From contig NZ_JBLZHU010000001.1 in assembly GCF_048892425.1 (NCBI RefSeq), forward strand, positions 558,001-622,000: a DNA stretch of 64,000 nt, given 5' to 3'. The notes under the pieces are model-generated. The model was not told the DNA's origin and searched no databases. It was given only the letters and a program-made list of their open reading frames with translations. Below, piece after piece: positions 44,798 through 53,994 of this stretch. This DNA is from Pacificispira sp002696645 (GTDB lineage Bacteria; Pseudomonadota; Alphaproteobacteria; UBA8366; Aestuariispiraceae). Made by a program: the position numbers and the translations under genes. Within the stretch, counting starts at the first letter, position 1. Each line of letters begins with the position of its first letter.

Positions 44798-45701
44798 AAG
44801 TCACCTCCAGGCGCAGGTCCGGGCGGGCATGCCAGTCCCAGAACAGGTTTTTGATCTTTAACGTCACGGGGCCAGGCGCGTCATTGCCATAAATCCGGTC
44901 GTCCAGCCGACGGATAGGCATAATTCCCCCGGCCGTTGTGCAGGCAAAAGCTTCGTCGGCTTGCTTGAATTCTTCGATGGAGATGGGCCTGATTTCACTG
45001 GGAAGATTCAGGGTCTGGCACAATTCCAAGACCGTCCTGCGGGTTATTCCCTCCAACGCGCCGCGATTGGGCGTAACGACGGTGTCATTGATTATCGCAA
45101 AGACATTGAAGCCAGGCCCTTCGCAGATATAGCCATCCGCATCGGCCAGCAGGGCATTGTCCGCACCCGCATCTTCAGCCTCAAACAGGCCATAGGTCAT
45201 GTCGCCCCAGTGATAATTCTTCACCGTCGGGTCAACGGATTCCGGCGGAATGCGAATGGATTTAGGGATGATTAGATGGGCGCCGCGCTGAATAACAGGT
45301 TCCGGGAAAACCCAGACCCACGGCCTGGCATAGGCAATAAATTTGTTTTCGCATGCGCTGGGCAGACGGGTCGGGCGCACGGGCGTTCCGCGCAGGCAGA
45401 CCATCGCAACATAGGACGTCCGCAGTCCGGATCGCCGAACACAATCAATCAGGATCTGGCGCATGTCATCGCGTGATTGTGGCACGGACATACGCAAAGC
45501 TTTCATGGAGGCGGCAAAGCGGTCCAGGTGATCTTCCAACCGAAAGAACGCCCCATCCCAGACGGAAACCACATCATAGGTGGCATCCGACCGGACCAGC
45601 CCCCAATCCCCTACACCGATTTTTGCCTCGCTGAGGGGAATAAAATCCCCCTCCATCCAGGCAATGCCGTCCGCAGGATTAAGAATCTGTTTCTCGGTCA
45701 T
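44787..45701 (-). CDS. Class IV (branched-chain/D-amino-acid) aminotransferase
   Basis: The protein has 304 residues with the fold-type IV PLP pattern: ATYDVVSVWDGAFFRLEDHLDRF near 40-60, the PLP lysine in VDPTVKNYHWGD near 158, an ICEGPGFNVFAI block near 195, and GGIMPIRRLD near 262. Members include BCAT, D-amino-acid transaminase and ADC lyase; the exact one cannot be chosen from the residues alone. Confidence 0.87.
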   Translation of the reverse strand: MTEKQILNPADGIAWMEGDFIPLSEAKIGVGDWGLVRSDATYDVVSVWDGAFFRLEDHLDRFAASMKALRMSVPQSRDDMRQILIDCVRRSGLRTSYVAMVCLRGTPVRPTRLPSACENKFIAYARPWVWVFPEPVIQRGAHLIIPKSIRIPPESVDPTVKNYHWGDMTYGLFEAEDAGADNALLADADGYICEGPGFNVFAIINDTVVTPNRGALEGITRRTVLELCQTLNLPSEIRPISIEEFKQADEAFACTTAGGIMPIRRLDDRIYGNDAPGPVTLKIKNLFWDWHARPDLRLEVTYDD

Positions 45702-45781
45702 ATTGATATCTTATGGTTGAATAATTGTGAGGGTGACGTCATTCTTTTCGTCGTGAAATGGGGCATTTGGGGAACTGTCGC

Positions 45782-46264
45782 GTGCTGAAGTACCTGCATT
45801 TTACAGATCTAACAGGGACGGTAAACCTTGTGGAGGAGGTTGCAAACGCCTTATCTCCGATTGATCCGCCTCATATCGACGGTGTCGATGCCGCTGCACT
45901 TTTTGATGCGTTGAAAAAATTGGCAGAGATTTCCCTCAATCGGCGCTACGAATGGAAGAGCTCATCCGTTCGGTTTGCAGATTTGACCGGAAAGCTGCAT
46001 CGGGCGGAGTTGTATAGGGCTTCCGTTGGCGATGTCGAAGCGTATTTTACCTGTTTGGAAGATGCCAGTGACCAAGACACGGTAAAGATGGTTCTGCTGT
46101 CATTTGGCCCGGTTGAGCTAGATCCCTCTCGCGCTGCTGGCAATGAGGCACAAGCGCTGGTGAGCTATCAGGTTTTTTGGGGACTTAGCGCTGCATCACG
46201 GGTCATAGCACTGGATCGGTTACGGCGATATCTTAACCGGTCAGGATGGGTGCTTGTTTTTTAA
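45782..46264 (+). CDS. Protein of unknown function (160 aa), first gene of a small cassette
   Basis: No family recognised. GTG start at 45782 with GGGGA upstream. The protein is soluble, of mixed helix and strand, with a RRYEWKSSSVRFADLTGKLHR block and a helical C-terminus (RVIALDRLRRYLNRSG). An AT-richer stretch follows it. It is read in the same direction as two more unknown genes and is bordered by unrelated genes on the opposite strand. Confidence 0.6.
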   Translation: MLKYLHFTDLTGTVNLVEEVANALSPIDPPHIDGVDAAALFDALKKLAEISLNRRYEWKSSSVRFADLTGKLHRAELYRASVGDVEAYFTCLEDASDQDTVKMVLLSFGPVELDPSRAAGNEAQALVSYQVFWGLSAASRVIALDRLRRYLNRSGWVLVF

Positions 46265-46331
46265 CCAACCATTGGTTTGGAATTTTTCGCGGAATTATTA
46301 TATAGTGTGTGAATGAGAAGGAGTAACAGTC

Positions 46332-46520
46332 GTGCTGTCGTTTGAAAAATCTTTGAAAGTCATCGATAAAATTGATGATGACGCCGTTGCGGCTCGAAAG
46401 AATGATCCGCTGCCTATCGTGCGCGTTGACCTCAGTGATTGTCTAGACTCCAGCGATGTTGACGCTCGTTTGAAGGACCGCCTGGGTGTATCCGCAGCGC
46501 AACGTCTTATTGCGGGATAA
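46332..46520 (+). CDS. Small protein of unknown function (62 aa)
   Basis: GTG start at 46332 behind a near-ideal AGAAGGAG site, which is the main reason for calling it. The product is acidic and soluble (IVRVDLSDCLDSSDVDARLK), with no membrane segment and no known motif. It lies between two other unknown genes, 67 and 9 bp away. Confidence 0.6.
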   Translation: MLSFEKSLKVIDKIDDDAVAARKNDPLPIVRVDLSDCLDSSDVDARLKDRLGVSAAQRLIAG

Positions 46521-46529
46521 TACGTCACA

Positions 46530-46811
46530 GTGGATTATTCTTCGGATGATCTAGCGATATTCTCTTCGGCTCTGAGCATAATCGGGTCAATTCTGTTGGC
46601 CGTTCCCTTTGTCACAGACCTATTGGGCAAATTAGATCGGTCACGGAAAATCAAAGACGCTCAATCGGAACCTGACGCCATCCGGCGCGCGTTGAGAGAT
46701 AACCTGACAGAGCAGGTTTTAACCTCAGGAAAATGGTCCACATTTTGTGGGATTGTCGGAATTGTTATGCTGGTCGCGGCAGCACTTCTTTATTATAAAT
46801 CAATTCACTAG
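46530..46811 (+). CDS. Small membrane protein of unknown function (93 aa)
   Basis: GTG start. Two hydrophobic segments, about 9-33 (FSSALSIIGSILLAVPFVTD) and 69-89 (FCGIVGIVMLVAAALLYY), flank a charged cytoplasmic-looking loop with DRSRKIKDAQSEPDAIRRAL. Only 9 bp separate it from the preceding small gene. It ends 10 bp before nrdB ends (convergent). Confidence 0.6.
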   Translation: MDYSSDDLAIFSSALSIIGSILLAVPFVTDLLGKLDRSRKIKDAQSEPDAIRRALRDNLTEQVLTSGKWSTFCGIVGIVMLVAAALLYYKSIH

Positions 46812-46821
46812 CTAAATTTTC

Positions 46822-47781
46822 TTATGCGAACGCGTCTTCCCAGGTGCCTTGGGTGGAGGCTTTTGAATATTCGGTCGCCCGGTTTTCGAAGAAGTTTGCG
46901 TGTTCAACGCCATTGAGCATTTCATCCATCCAGCGCAGCGGGTTTTTTGCTGAATTATACATTGGCTGCAGGCCCAGTTGGGTTAAGCGACGGTCGGCGA
47001 TATAGCGGATATATTCCTTCACGTCCGACCCGCTCAATCCCTCAACCGCGCCCATTTCAAAGGCCAGATCGATGAAGGAATCTTCGTGGCTGACAATGGT
47101 GTCGCAGGCCGTGTACAGGTCTTTCTGAAGTTGTTCGTTCCAGACTTCCGGATTTTCCGACACGAATGTTTTAAACAGTTTGATGATCGACGCGGTATGC
47201 AGCGACTCATCGCGCACGGACCAACTGACAATCTGGCCCATGCCTTTCATCTTGTTATGGCGCGGGAAATTCATCAGCATTGCGAAACTGGCGAACAGTT
47301 GCAGCCCCTCTGTGAAGGCCCCGAACACCGCCAGTGTCTTTGCAATGTCTTCCTTGGTGCTGACGCCCCAGACCTGCATATAGTCGTATTTATCCTTCAT
47401 TTCCTTGTATTTAAGGAAGGCAGTGTATTCGACCTCCGGCATGCCGATCGTGTCCAGCAAATGGCTGTAGGCGGCAACATGCACGGTTTCGATGTTAGAA
47501 AATGCCGACAGCATCATCTGGATTTCGGTGGGCTGGAATACCTGGGAATAATGCTTCATGTAGCAATTGTTAACTTCAACATCCGCCTGCGTGAAGAAGC
47601 GGAAAATCTGGGTCAGAAGATTGCGCTCCCCCTCGCTCAAGGTGCGATGCCAATCCTTCACATCATCAGCCAGGGGCACTTCTTCCGGCAGCCAGTGAAT
47701 ACGCTGTTGCGTCAACCATGCCTCGTAAGCCCATGGATAATTGAAGGGTTTGTAAACGGGGCTTGCATTGAGAAGGGTCAT
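46822..47781 (-). CDS. nrdB: Ribonucleotide reductase small subunit (class I)
   Basis: The protein has 319 residues. Diiron/radical residues line up: D67 (TQADVEV), E98 and H101 (NIETVHVAAYSHL), the radical Tyr Y105, a second Glu (FTEGLQL) and SVRDESLHT with the last Glu/His. NrdB supplies the radical that NrdA uses to make dNTPs. The partner nrdA is not in this window. The upstream DNA carries two NrdR-type boxes. Confidence 0.93.
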   Translation of the reverse strand: MTLLNASPVYKPFNYPWAYEAWLTQQRIHWLPEEVPLADDVKDWHRTLSEGERNLLTQIFRFFTQADVEVNNCYMKHYSQVFQPTEIQMMLSAFSNIETVHVAAYSHLLDTIGMPEVEYTAFLKYKEMKDKYDYMQVWGVSTKEDIAKTLAVFGAFTEGLQLFASFAMLMNFPRHNKMKGMGQIVSWSVRDESLHTASIIKLFKTFVSENPEVWNEQLQKDLYTACDTIVSHEDSFIDLAFEMGAVEGLSGSDVKEYIRYIADRRLTQLGLQPMYNSAKNPLRWMDEMLNGVEHANFFENRATEYSKASTQGTWEDAFA

Positions 47782-47821
47782 GGTCGGCCTTTATATAATG
47801 CTGGAGGTTTATTCTCTCCCA

Positions 47822-47849
47822 AGGATAGTATATATGGTGTGGATGGCAA
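47822..47849 (-). promoter_or_regulatory. nrdB promoter
   Basis: Minus strand: -35 TTGCCA (47849-47844), 16-bp spacer, -10 TATCCT (47827-47822). The downstream NrdR-type box covers the spacer and part of the -10. Confidence 0.35.
47825..47840 (-). promoter_or_regulatory. NrdR-type box 1
   Basis: Minus strand ACACCATATATACTAT, 13 of 16 matches to the general NrdR consensus acaCwAtATaTwGtgt. It overlaps the nrdB promoter. Confidence 0.55.
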
Positions 47850-47855
47850 GAGGAT

Positions 47856-47871
47856 AATCTATATATTGTGG
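47856..47871 (-). promoter_or_regulatory. NrdR-type box 2
   Basis: Minus strand CCACAATATATAGATT, 13 of 16 matches to the NrdR consensus. It starts exactly 31 bp from box 1 (15 bp between them), three helical turns, the usual tandem spacing for NrdR. Confidence 0.6.
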
Positions 47872-48021
47872 TTTATCCCCAGCTTTTCCCCAGACTTGTC
47901 CACCGAAAAAATCGTGACAATGGATTCAGTGGTGCTGCAAAGCGTCTTGGACTTGTCTTCTCTCGTGGCATCGGGAACTCTCCTTCAAGATAACAGCAAC
48001 ATTTGTCGGGAGTGAGAAAAG

Positions 48022-48633
48022 ATGGAAAAGCCTAGGACTTATTCTTTGGAGGGCGTCCGCCCGGTCATTGATCCTACCGCCTATGTGCATCCAACCGCTG
48101 TTCTGATCGGGGACGCGATTGTCGGGCCGCGATGCTATGTCGGACCTGGTGCGGTCATGCGGGGAGATTTCGGTCGTGTTGTGATGGAGGAAGGGTCTAA
48201 TCTGCAGGATAACTGTATTATGCATGCCTTTCCCGGTATGGATTGCGTGATCGAGGTGGATGGTCATATTGGCCATGGCGCAATCCTGCATGGCTGCCGC
48301 GTGAAGCGGAATGCGCTGGTGGGCATGAATTCCGTGGTGATGGATGGCGCAATTATTGGCGACAGCGCCATGGTTGCCGCCATGGCTTTCGTTAAGGCCG
48401 GGTTTGAGGTGCCAGACGGTATGCTGGCGGCGGGCACGCCTGCGAAGATTCTGCGCGCCCTGTCTGAAAAGGAAATCGCCTGGAAAGAAGAAGGCACCAA
48501 GGATTATCAACGCCTGTCTGAGCGTTGCCACGCGACTCTGACATTGTGCGATCCCTTGGCTGAAGTGGAACAAAACCGCCCAAAGCTCAGCGCCGGAGAG
48601 TCCATCCCGCTGTTTCAGACGAAACGGAAGTGA
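48022..48633 (+). CDS. Gamma-carbonic-anhydrase-like hexapeptide protein (PaaY/CaiE-type)
   Basis: The protein has 203 residues. Left-handed beta-helix hexapeptide repeats run from about 18 to 140, with metal-type His residues (H73; GHIGHGAILHGC near 88-99) and the PaaY-like pattern GPGAVMRGDFGRVV. PaaY-type proteins are thioesterases or putative carbonic anhydrases in phenylacetate catabolism; no paa genes are nearby, so the role is open. Confidence 0.85.
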   Translation: MEKPRTYSLEGVRPVIDPTAYVHPTAVLIGDAIVGPRCYVGPGAVMRGDFGRVVMEEGSNLQDNCIMHAFPGMDCVIEVDGHIGHGAILHGCRVKRNALVGMNSVVMDGAIIGDSAMVAAMAFVKAGFEVPDGMLAAGTPAKILRALSEKEIAWKEEGTKDYQRLSERCHATLTLCDPLAEVEQNRPKLSAGESIPLFQTKRK

Positions 48634-48648
48634 TCAGAGATTAAACAC

Positions 48649-50649
48649 TTATGCAGAGGTGGAAATCCGGGGGCGACCAAAGGCGGTGGCGGAAATTGTG
48701 CTTTCGATAAAGACCGCAAAGGATCCAGCGACGGTTGCAATTCGGTCATCCCGACTGGTTTCGACCTTCACCTCCAGGGCTCCGGCTTCATCGGCGCGGC
48801 TGCGGGCTTCTGTTTGGGCCAGTGTCAGTGCAGTGCTGGCAGCATTTTCCAGATTGTTGAAATCTTCAATCCCAGCTGGTCCATGAACCCGGAACAGCCC
48901 TTCCGCGGGGGAGGTGATTAGGATTTGCACCCGTTGACTGACGCCCCCGGCAACAGCACCGACCGCATTGCAGACATCGGCATAGCGCGGCACGTCAAAT
49001 TCTGTCCGCAAGCGATGGGCGATTTCGGGATAATAGGTTTCCGCCGGTGCCCCGATGCCAATCAAGGGGGATTTCAACGTGATATCAAATTCCACCAGAT
49101 TTTCTGACTTTTCCTTGGTGGTATTGCTGCTGAAGGCGGCTTTGAAGAACGGGGTCGCACTGCGCAGTGGCATGTCCGTCATCACGGCTTCAACCACAGC
49201 CGCACAGGATTGCACTGTCAGTTGATCGATCACGGCCAGGGCCAGTGCGCGTGCATCTTCGGCAAGGGGCATGCCTGGCCTGCGTTCGGTCCGCGCGGTC
49301 AGTTTAGCGCATAATTCTGCAGCCTCCGTATTCCAATTGCTTTGCAGGCCCAGAACATGGGATGCATCGGACGGGGTGAAGCCTGACAGGATGACCAGAC
49401 CCCGATCCACCAGCCGCAGCAACGGTTGTTCCGGTGCGCGACCCGCCAGCAATTGTTCCATGGATTTCGGACCCTCCTGCAGCATGTCCCAAATCCGCTG
49501 CTCGCCCTTGCTCAGCGTACCACTTTTCATGTCCCGCAGTTTCAGGGCGAATATCCCATCATTGGGCTTCGGCCACATACGGTCCATCTGGGTTTGCAGG
49601 GTCGGTATAACGGTTGCGTGGTCACGGGCCAGCAGGCTGATTGGCACGCGGCGACGGGGACCGACCTTCAGGCATTTTTCCTCATCCAGGCCGATTTCGC
49701 TGTCACCACCCAGCCCGACTGTGTGAACGGCAATCGCCTCTACCATCGTGCGATAGCCACCGACATAGGCCCCATCCGCGGCCAATACGGGTTTTCCGTT
49801 CTTTAAAACTGCGATATCGGTGGTGGTGCCGCCGATATCTGAAATCACGCAATCTTCTCGTTGGCTCAGGAAGTTCGCGCCAACAACACTGGCCGCAGGA
49901 CCGCTGAGGATTGTCTCAACAGGCCGGGTCAGGGCGGTATCAGCGGAGATTAGGGAGCCATCGCCCTTCACCACCATCAAAGGTGCGGTGATGCCATGGG
50001 TTTCCAGCATGCCACCAACCGCCAGGATCAATTGATGGATCAACGGCACCAGACGGGCATTCAACAGGGCGGTTAAGGCGCGGCGGGGCGCATCCAGCGC
50101 ATTGGCCAGTTCATGGGCGCAGGTAACGGGTAGGGCGGTTTCCGTACGGACCAGATCGCGAATGGTGGCTTCATGACTGGGGTTTCGGGTGCCGAAATAG
50201 CCGCAGATCGCCACGGCGGAGACCTTTTGCGCCAAGGCCTTAATCTGCGGGCGCGCTGCATCCAGGTTCAACGGCTCGCGCTCTCGGCCATCCGGGTTAT
50301 GTCCGCCTGCGAGGAACAGCACTGGATCAGATCCCATTGCCTGGCGCAGTCCGGCACGATCCAGGGCCTTATCGTCCTGTCCAATCAATATCAGGCCGAC
50401 AGGGAAGCCATGTTGTTCAACAATTGCATTGGTCGCCAGCGTGGTCGACAGGGAAACAAGGCCGATAGTGGATGGGTCAAAATCCGGAAGGCCTGCTAAG
50501 GCCTGGGCGGTGGCATCGCTGACGCACAGCGACAGATCATGCTTGGTGGTCAGGGATTTTGCCGATGACAGGACCTGGCGTGTTTCGTCATCAAATAACA
50601 CGGCATCGGTATAGGTTCCCCCAGTATCAATGCCCAACAGAACCGCCAT
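48649..50649 (-). CDS. Hydantoinase/oxoprolinase A-type protein
   Basis: The protein has 666 residues. It opens LLGIDTGGTYTDAVLFD, the ASKHA-type phosphate motif of the HyuA family, and has CVISDIGGTTTDIAVLKNGK near 265. The usual partner HyuB does not flank it. HyuA-type proteins open hydantoin or oxoproline rings, or carboxylate ketones with ATP; the substrate here is unknown. Confidence 0.87.
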   Translation of the reverse strand: MAVLLGIDTGGTYTDAVLFDDETRQVLSSAKSLTTKHDLSLCVSDATAQALAGLPDFDPSTIGLVSLSTTLATNAIVEQHGFPVGLILIGQDDKALDRAGLRQAMGSDPVLFLAGGHNPDGREREPLNLDAARPQIKALAQKVSAVAICGYFGTRNPSHEATIRDLVRTETALPVTCAHELANALDAPRRALTALLNARLVPLIHQLILAVGGMLETHGITAPLMVVKGDGSLISADTALTRPVETILSGPAASVVGANFLSQREDCVISDIGGTTTDIAVLKNGKPVLAADGAYVGGYRTMVEAIAVHTVGLGGDSEIGLDEEKCLKVGPRRRVPISLLARDHATVIPTLQTQMDRMWPKPNDGIFALKLRDMKSGTLSKGEQRIWDMLQEGPKSMEQLLAGRAPEQPLLRLVDRGLVILSGFTPSDASHVLGLQSNWNTEAAELCAKLTARTERRPGMPLAEDARALALAVIDQLTVQSCAAVVEAVMTDMPLRSATPFFKAAFSSNTTKEKSENLVEFDITLKSPLIGIGAPAETYYPEIAHRLRTEFDVPRYADVCNAVGAVAGGVSQRVQILITSPAEGLFRVHGPAGIEDFNNLENAASTALTLAQTEARSRADEAGALEVKVETSRDDRIATVAGSFAVFIESTISATAFGRPRISTSA

Positions 50650-50811
50650 CGCTTAGAACCCATCTTTGGTAAAAGAATACACTGGATGGTTAGCCTATTC
50701 GCATTGGACCGGAAAAGCGTCAATCGTGGTTTTACCTAAAAAAGCCCGGATTGCGACATCGCGAATGGTGTCGTGGTAGAGTACGGACTTCAGCACCCTG
50801 AAAACCGCCTC

Positions 50812-51216
50812 TCAGCTGCGCTTTCTGTCCAGGACATAGTTGCTGAACGCCATATCGGCGGAGAAAATATCGTCGATCAGAATCCGGAAAAGGTCTCGCA
50901 ATTCCTCAATGCCGATCTGATCGCGCAATTCACATTCTCCAAGTATGCGATATACGGTTCCCAGTGATTGATCATGATGGACCATATGCTGATGCAGATA
51001 TGGATAATTATAGTCTGACATCAGGCGCTCTTCATCTTTGAAATGGGCCAATAACAGATTTCCTACTTCCCGTGCCTTTTTGACTGTTCTATATTCTGGA
51101 TTATCGATGTTCTTGCGAACATCATCCAATGCAGCGACAATTGTGTCATGATCGTGATCAATCTTATCGACATTTATCTTGCCTGATCTGGGCACGAAGA
51201 ATTGAAGATTCTTCAT
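50812..51216 (-). CDS. Bacteriohemerythrin with one changed iron ligand
   Basis: The protein has 134 residues. The hemerythrin order of ligands is visible: H23 (IDHDHDTI), H58 and E62 (HFKDEE), H77 and H81 (HMVHHDQSL), and D121. The last motif is normally HIxxxD, but here it reads DIFSAD, with D116 where a His is expected. Hemerythrins bind O2 or NO at a diiron site. Without that His the site may bind O2 differently or act as a sensor or iron store. Confidence 0.82.
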   Translation of the reverse strand: MKNLQFFVPRSGKINVDKIDHDHDTIVAALDDVRKNIDNPEYRTVKKAREVGNLLLAHFKDEERLMSDYNYPYLHQHMVHHDQSLGTVYRILGECELRDQIGIEELRDLFRILIDDIFSADMAFSNYVLDRKRS

Positions 51217-51338
51217 TCCATCCCCCTATCTTTCATCCAGGACACTGTTTTTTATCTTTATAGATCGTTACGGTTTCACCATTCTTGGGATACTTAAACT
51301 ACTATTTCACGGTATTGTTGTAGGATAGGAAGAATGAG

Positions 51339-51956
51339 ATGAAGCAACCCGCTAGTGTCGCCTCGCTTGAGGCCTTGGGGCGCGTTCAACTAAGCGAAAA
51401 CTTTTTTATGCGTGATTTCCTGTTCAGTGAAATCGCTGCGATGCATGGGTTATCCAATGCACCGGAAGAGCCCGATGTCGCGATTGCGGCTGGAAAAATG
51501 CTGTGCGAAACGCTGCTGGAACCGTTGCAGGAAACCTTCGGGCGGATCGCCATCCGATCAAGCTATCGATCCCCCACAGTGAACAAATTTGGCAATGAGA
51601 ATAATTTGAACTGTGCCCGGAACGAAGCAAACTATGCGCATCATATCTGGGATAAGCGGGACGCACAGGGGCGTCTGGGGGCCACGGCCTGTATCGTGGT
51701 TCCGTGGTTTGCAAAACGGTATCACGATGGCGCCGACTGGCGGGCCTTGGCGTGGTATATTCACGACCATATGCCGTATCATACGCAATACTTTTTTCCG
51801 AAGCGCGCGGCGCTGAACCTGAATTGGCGGGAACAGCCAGAAGGGCGGATCGATAGCTATATCAGCCCGAAAGGCTGTCTGACCAAACCGGGTATGGATA
51901 ACCATTCCGGTGATCATGGGGACTGGTATCCGGACTTTCCGACGTTTCGCGGATAG
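51339..51956 (+). CDS. Peptidase-M15-like protein of unknown function (205 aa)
   Basis: The block IRSSYRSPTVNKFGNE with later HHIWD and DNHSGDHGDW recalls the zinc D,D-peptidase fold of family M15 (SxxRS/P, HxxxxxxD, then DxH). No signal peptide is seen. The metal ligands are not certain, so a catalytic role is unproven. It stands divergent from the hemerythrin with 122 bp between. Confidence 0.65.
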   Translation: MKQPASVASLEALGRVQLSENFFMRDFLFSEIAAMHGLSNAPEEPDVAIAAGKMLCETLLEPLQETFGRIAIRSSYRSPTVNKFGNENNLNCARNEANYAHHIWDKRDAQGRLGATACIVVPWFAKRYHDGADWRALAWYIHDHMPYHTQYFFPKRAALNLNWREQPEGRIDSYISPKGCLTKPGMDNHSGDHGDWYPDFPTFRG

Positions 51957-52021
51957 GTGCTTGCCCGGCATTGCGCCGCACTTTAGGGTCACCCTAATCC
52001 CTATCCAAGAAAGCGTCGGTC

Positions 52022-53161
52022 ATGAGCCATACCGTTGAAAAAATCGCCTTGAAATCCCCTGCGCCTGGAACCGAGAGATTCCTGACAATTCACCGCTTCG
52101 GCACGATCGGGGCCAGGCCAAAAGTGTATTTGCAGGCTGCGCTGCATGCGGATGAATGGCCGGGCCTGATGGCGCTGAATCATTTGATTCCAATGTTGGA
52201 TCACGCTGACAAAGCCGGCCGCATAGTGGGGGAGATCATTTTGTTGCCCTATGCCAATCCAATTGGGTTGGATCAACGGCTGGGTGGCGCAATGCCAGGG
52301 CGCTATTCCTTTGATGGGGCGGGTAATTTCAACCGCAATTGGCCTGATTTGTCCGCCGCTGCCGCCGCGCATATTCCCCAAGGGTTTACCGGCGATACAG
52401 GTCAAGATATCGCCACATTGCGTGCGGCCCTGTTACAGGCCGTGGCGGACCTGTCGACCCGGACGGAAATTGATCATTGGCGCGCGCAGCTATTAGGGCT
52501 GAGTATCGATGCGGATTATGTAATCGATGTGCATTGCGACCAGGAAAGCCAGGCGCATCTGTATTGTCATATTTCCCACACGGATATTGCCAAACGCATG
52601 GCTGCGGCCGGGGATATCCCGATTGTGTTGCTGGAGGAAGAAGCCGGCGGGTTCAGCTTTGATGATTGTAATGCGGGCGTATGGCGGCGCATGGCCGGTT
52701 TGGTCGACAAGGCCGACACACTGCCCATGGCTTGTTACGGCTGTACGCTCGAACTACGGGGTAAAGATGATGTGAATGATGTCTATGGCCAAAAGGATGC
52801 GGCGGGTTTGATGCGGTTCATGATCGCTGAAAGGGTCATTCAGGGGGATACATCGAACCTGGAAGGGCCCGAGCCGTATCGTCTGGATGAAGTGGACGTG
52901 ATTTATGCCGAAACCGGTGGTTTAATCGCCTATAAGGCGGAAATTGGAGAATATGTCCAAGAAGGTCAGTTGATTGCAGAGGTGATTGATATCACCGCAT
53001 CAGACCCCCTGACCGCGCGCACACAATTGGTGTCCAGAACAGCGGGACTGTTTTTTGCCCGGATTGATTTGCGGTTGATTTCAGCGGGCGAGGGGGTCGC
53101 CAAAGTCGCTGGCCGCAAGCCTCTGGAGCATCGAAAGAAAGGCGCTCTGCTGGAAGCCTGA
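52022..53161 (+). CDS. Succinylglutamate desuccinylase/aspartoacylase-family zinc deacylase
   Basis: The protein has 379 residues of the M14-like AstE/ASPA family. The metal motif HADEW lies near 45 (ALHADEWPG), with a second His-bearing strand (DYVIDVHCDQ) near 165 and the catalytic Glu near 290 (CTLELRGKDDVND region). The C-terminal half has the lipoyl-like beta cap seen in these proteins. It probably removes an N-acyl group from an amino acid; which one is unknown. Confidence 0.83.
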   Translation: MSHTVEKIALKSPAPGTERFLTIHRFGTIGARPKVYLQAALHADEWPGLMALNHLIPMLDHADKAGRIVGEIILLPYANPIGLDQRLGGAMPGRYSFDGAGNFNRNWPDLSAAAAAHIPQGFTGDTGQDIATLRAALLQAVADLSTRTEIDHWRAQLLGLSIDADYVIDVHCDQESQAHLYCHISHTDIAKRMAAAGDIPIVLLEEEAGGFSFDDCNAGVWRRMAGLVDKADTLPMACYGCTLELRGKDDVNDVYGQKDAAGLMRFMIAERVIQGDTSNLEGPEPYRLDEVDVIYAETGGLIAYKAEIGEYVQEGQLIAEVIDITASDPLTARTQLVSRTAGLFFARIDLRLISAGEGVAKVAGRKPLEHRKKGALLEA

Positions 53162-53180
53162 ATACCGCCGCCGTGCAGCG

Positions 53181-53879
53181 TTATTTTGCTTTTTTGGTTA
53201 TCTCATTCGGGTCTCGAAGAACATATCCGCGGCCCCATACGGTTTCGATAAAGTTCTGACCATTTGCGGCATTTGATATCTTTTTGCGCAGTTTGCACAC
53301 AAAGACGTCGATGATCTTTGCTTCCGGTTCGTCCATGCCCCCATACAGGTGGTTCAGGAACATTTCCTTAGTCAAAGTTGCCCCTTTGCGCAGCGCCAGA
53401 AGCTCCATGATCGCGAATTCTTTTCCGGTCAGATGAATGGGGCGTCCTTCAATCTCTATCGTGCGGGATTCCAGGTTGATCTTTAAATCGCCCATCGTGA
53501 TGACAGGCTGGGAATGACCATGGGACCGGCGCACGATGGCCTGAATGCGCGCCATCAGTTCGCGCTTATCAAACGGTTTCGTCAGATAATCATCGGCGCC
53601 ATAGCCCAAGCCCTTGATTTTGTTTTCCATTTTTCCGAGCCCGGACAGGATAAGGACCGGTGTGTCGATACGGGAATCGCGAAGACGACGCAGAACTTCG
53701 TATCCATCAATATCGGGTAACATGATGTCCAGGATAATCATGTCATAGTCATACAGTTTCCCGATTTCCAGACCATCTTCACCCAGTTCTGAATGATCAA
53801 CGATATAGCCTTCAGATTTCAGCATCAGTTCAATGCTTTGTGCTGTTGGCCGATCATCCTCCACAAGTAGTATGCGCAT
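53181..53879 (-). CDS. ctrA: Cell-cycle master regulator CtrA
   Basis: The protein has 232 residues. The N-terminus MRILLVEDDRPTAQSIELM and KSEGYIVDHSELGEDGLEIG are the CtrA signature; the phosphorylated residue is D51 (MIILDIMLPD). The OmpR-type DNA-binding domain ends the protein (KIIDVFVCKLRKKI, IETVWGRGYVLRD). The ATG at 53879 begins the conserved domain; longer forms add unrelated residues. CtrA controls flagellum, pilus and division genes; here it is divergent from fliI, a common layout in Rhodospirillales-like genomes. Confidence 0.93.
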   Translation of the reverse strand: MRILLVEDDRPTAQSIELMLKSEGYIVDHSELGEDGLEIGKLYDYDMIILDIMLPDIDGYEVLRRLRDSRIDTPVLILSGLGKMENKIKGLGYGADDYLTKPFDKRELMARIQAIVRRSHGHSQPVITMGDLKINLESRTIEIEGRPIHLTGKEFAIMELLALRKGATLTKEMFLNHLYGGMDEPEAKIIDVFVCKLRKKISNAANGQNFIETVWGRGYVLRDPNEITKKAK

Positions 53880-53994
53880 GTCGATATCCAGTGTTTCGCC
53901 TGCGTTTGATATAGGGCTGTAAGGTATCACGATGCCACACCAATAAAAATAGCCATTGCTGTGACAGTTGTGCAAAGGGGCTGTTGAAACACCG

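Noticed and set aside
47873..47881. DnaA-box-like TTATCCCCA near nrdB
   Set aside because: One mismatch to the TTATNCACA consensus and no clear second box; chance is likely.
47086..48015. 309-aa open frame on the plus strand
   Set aside because: Antisense to nrdB and running through its promoter; no family features.
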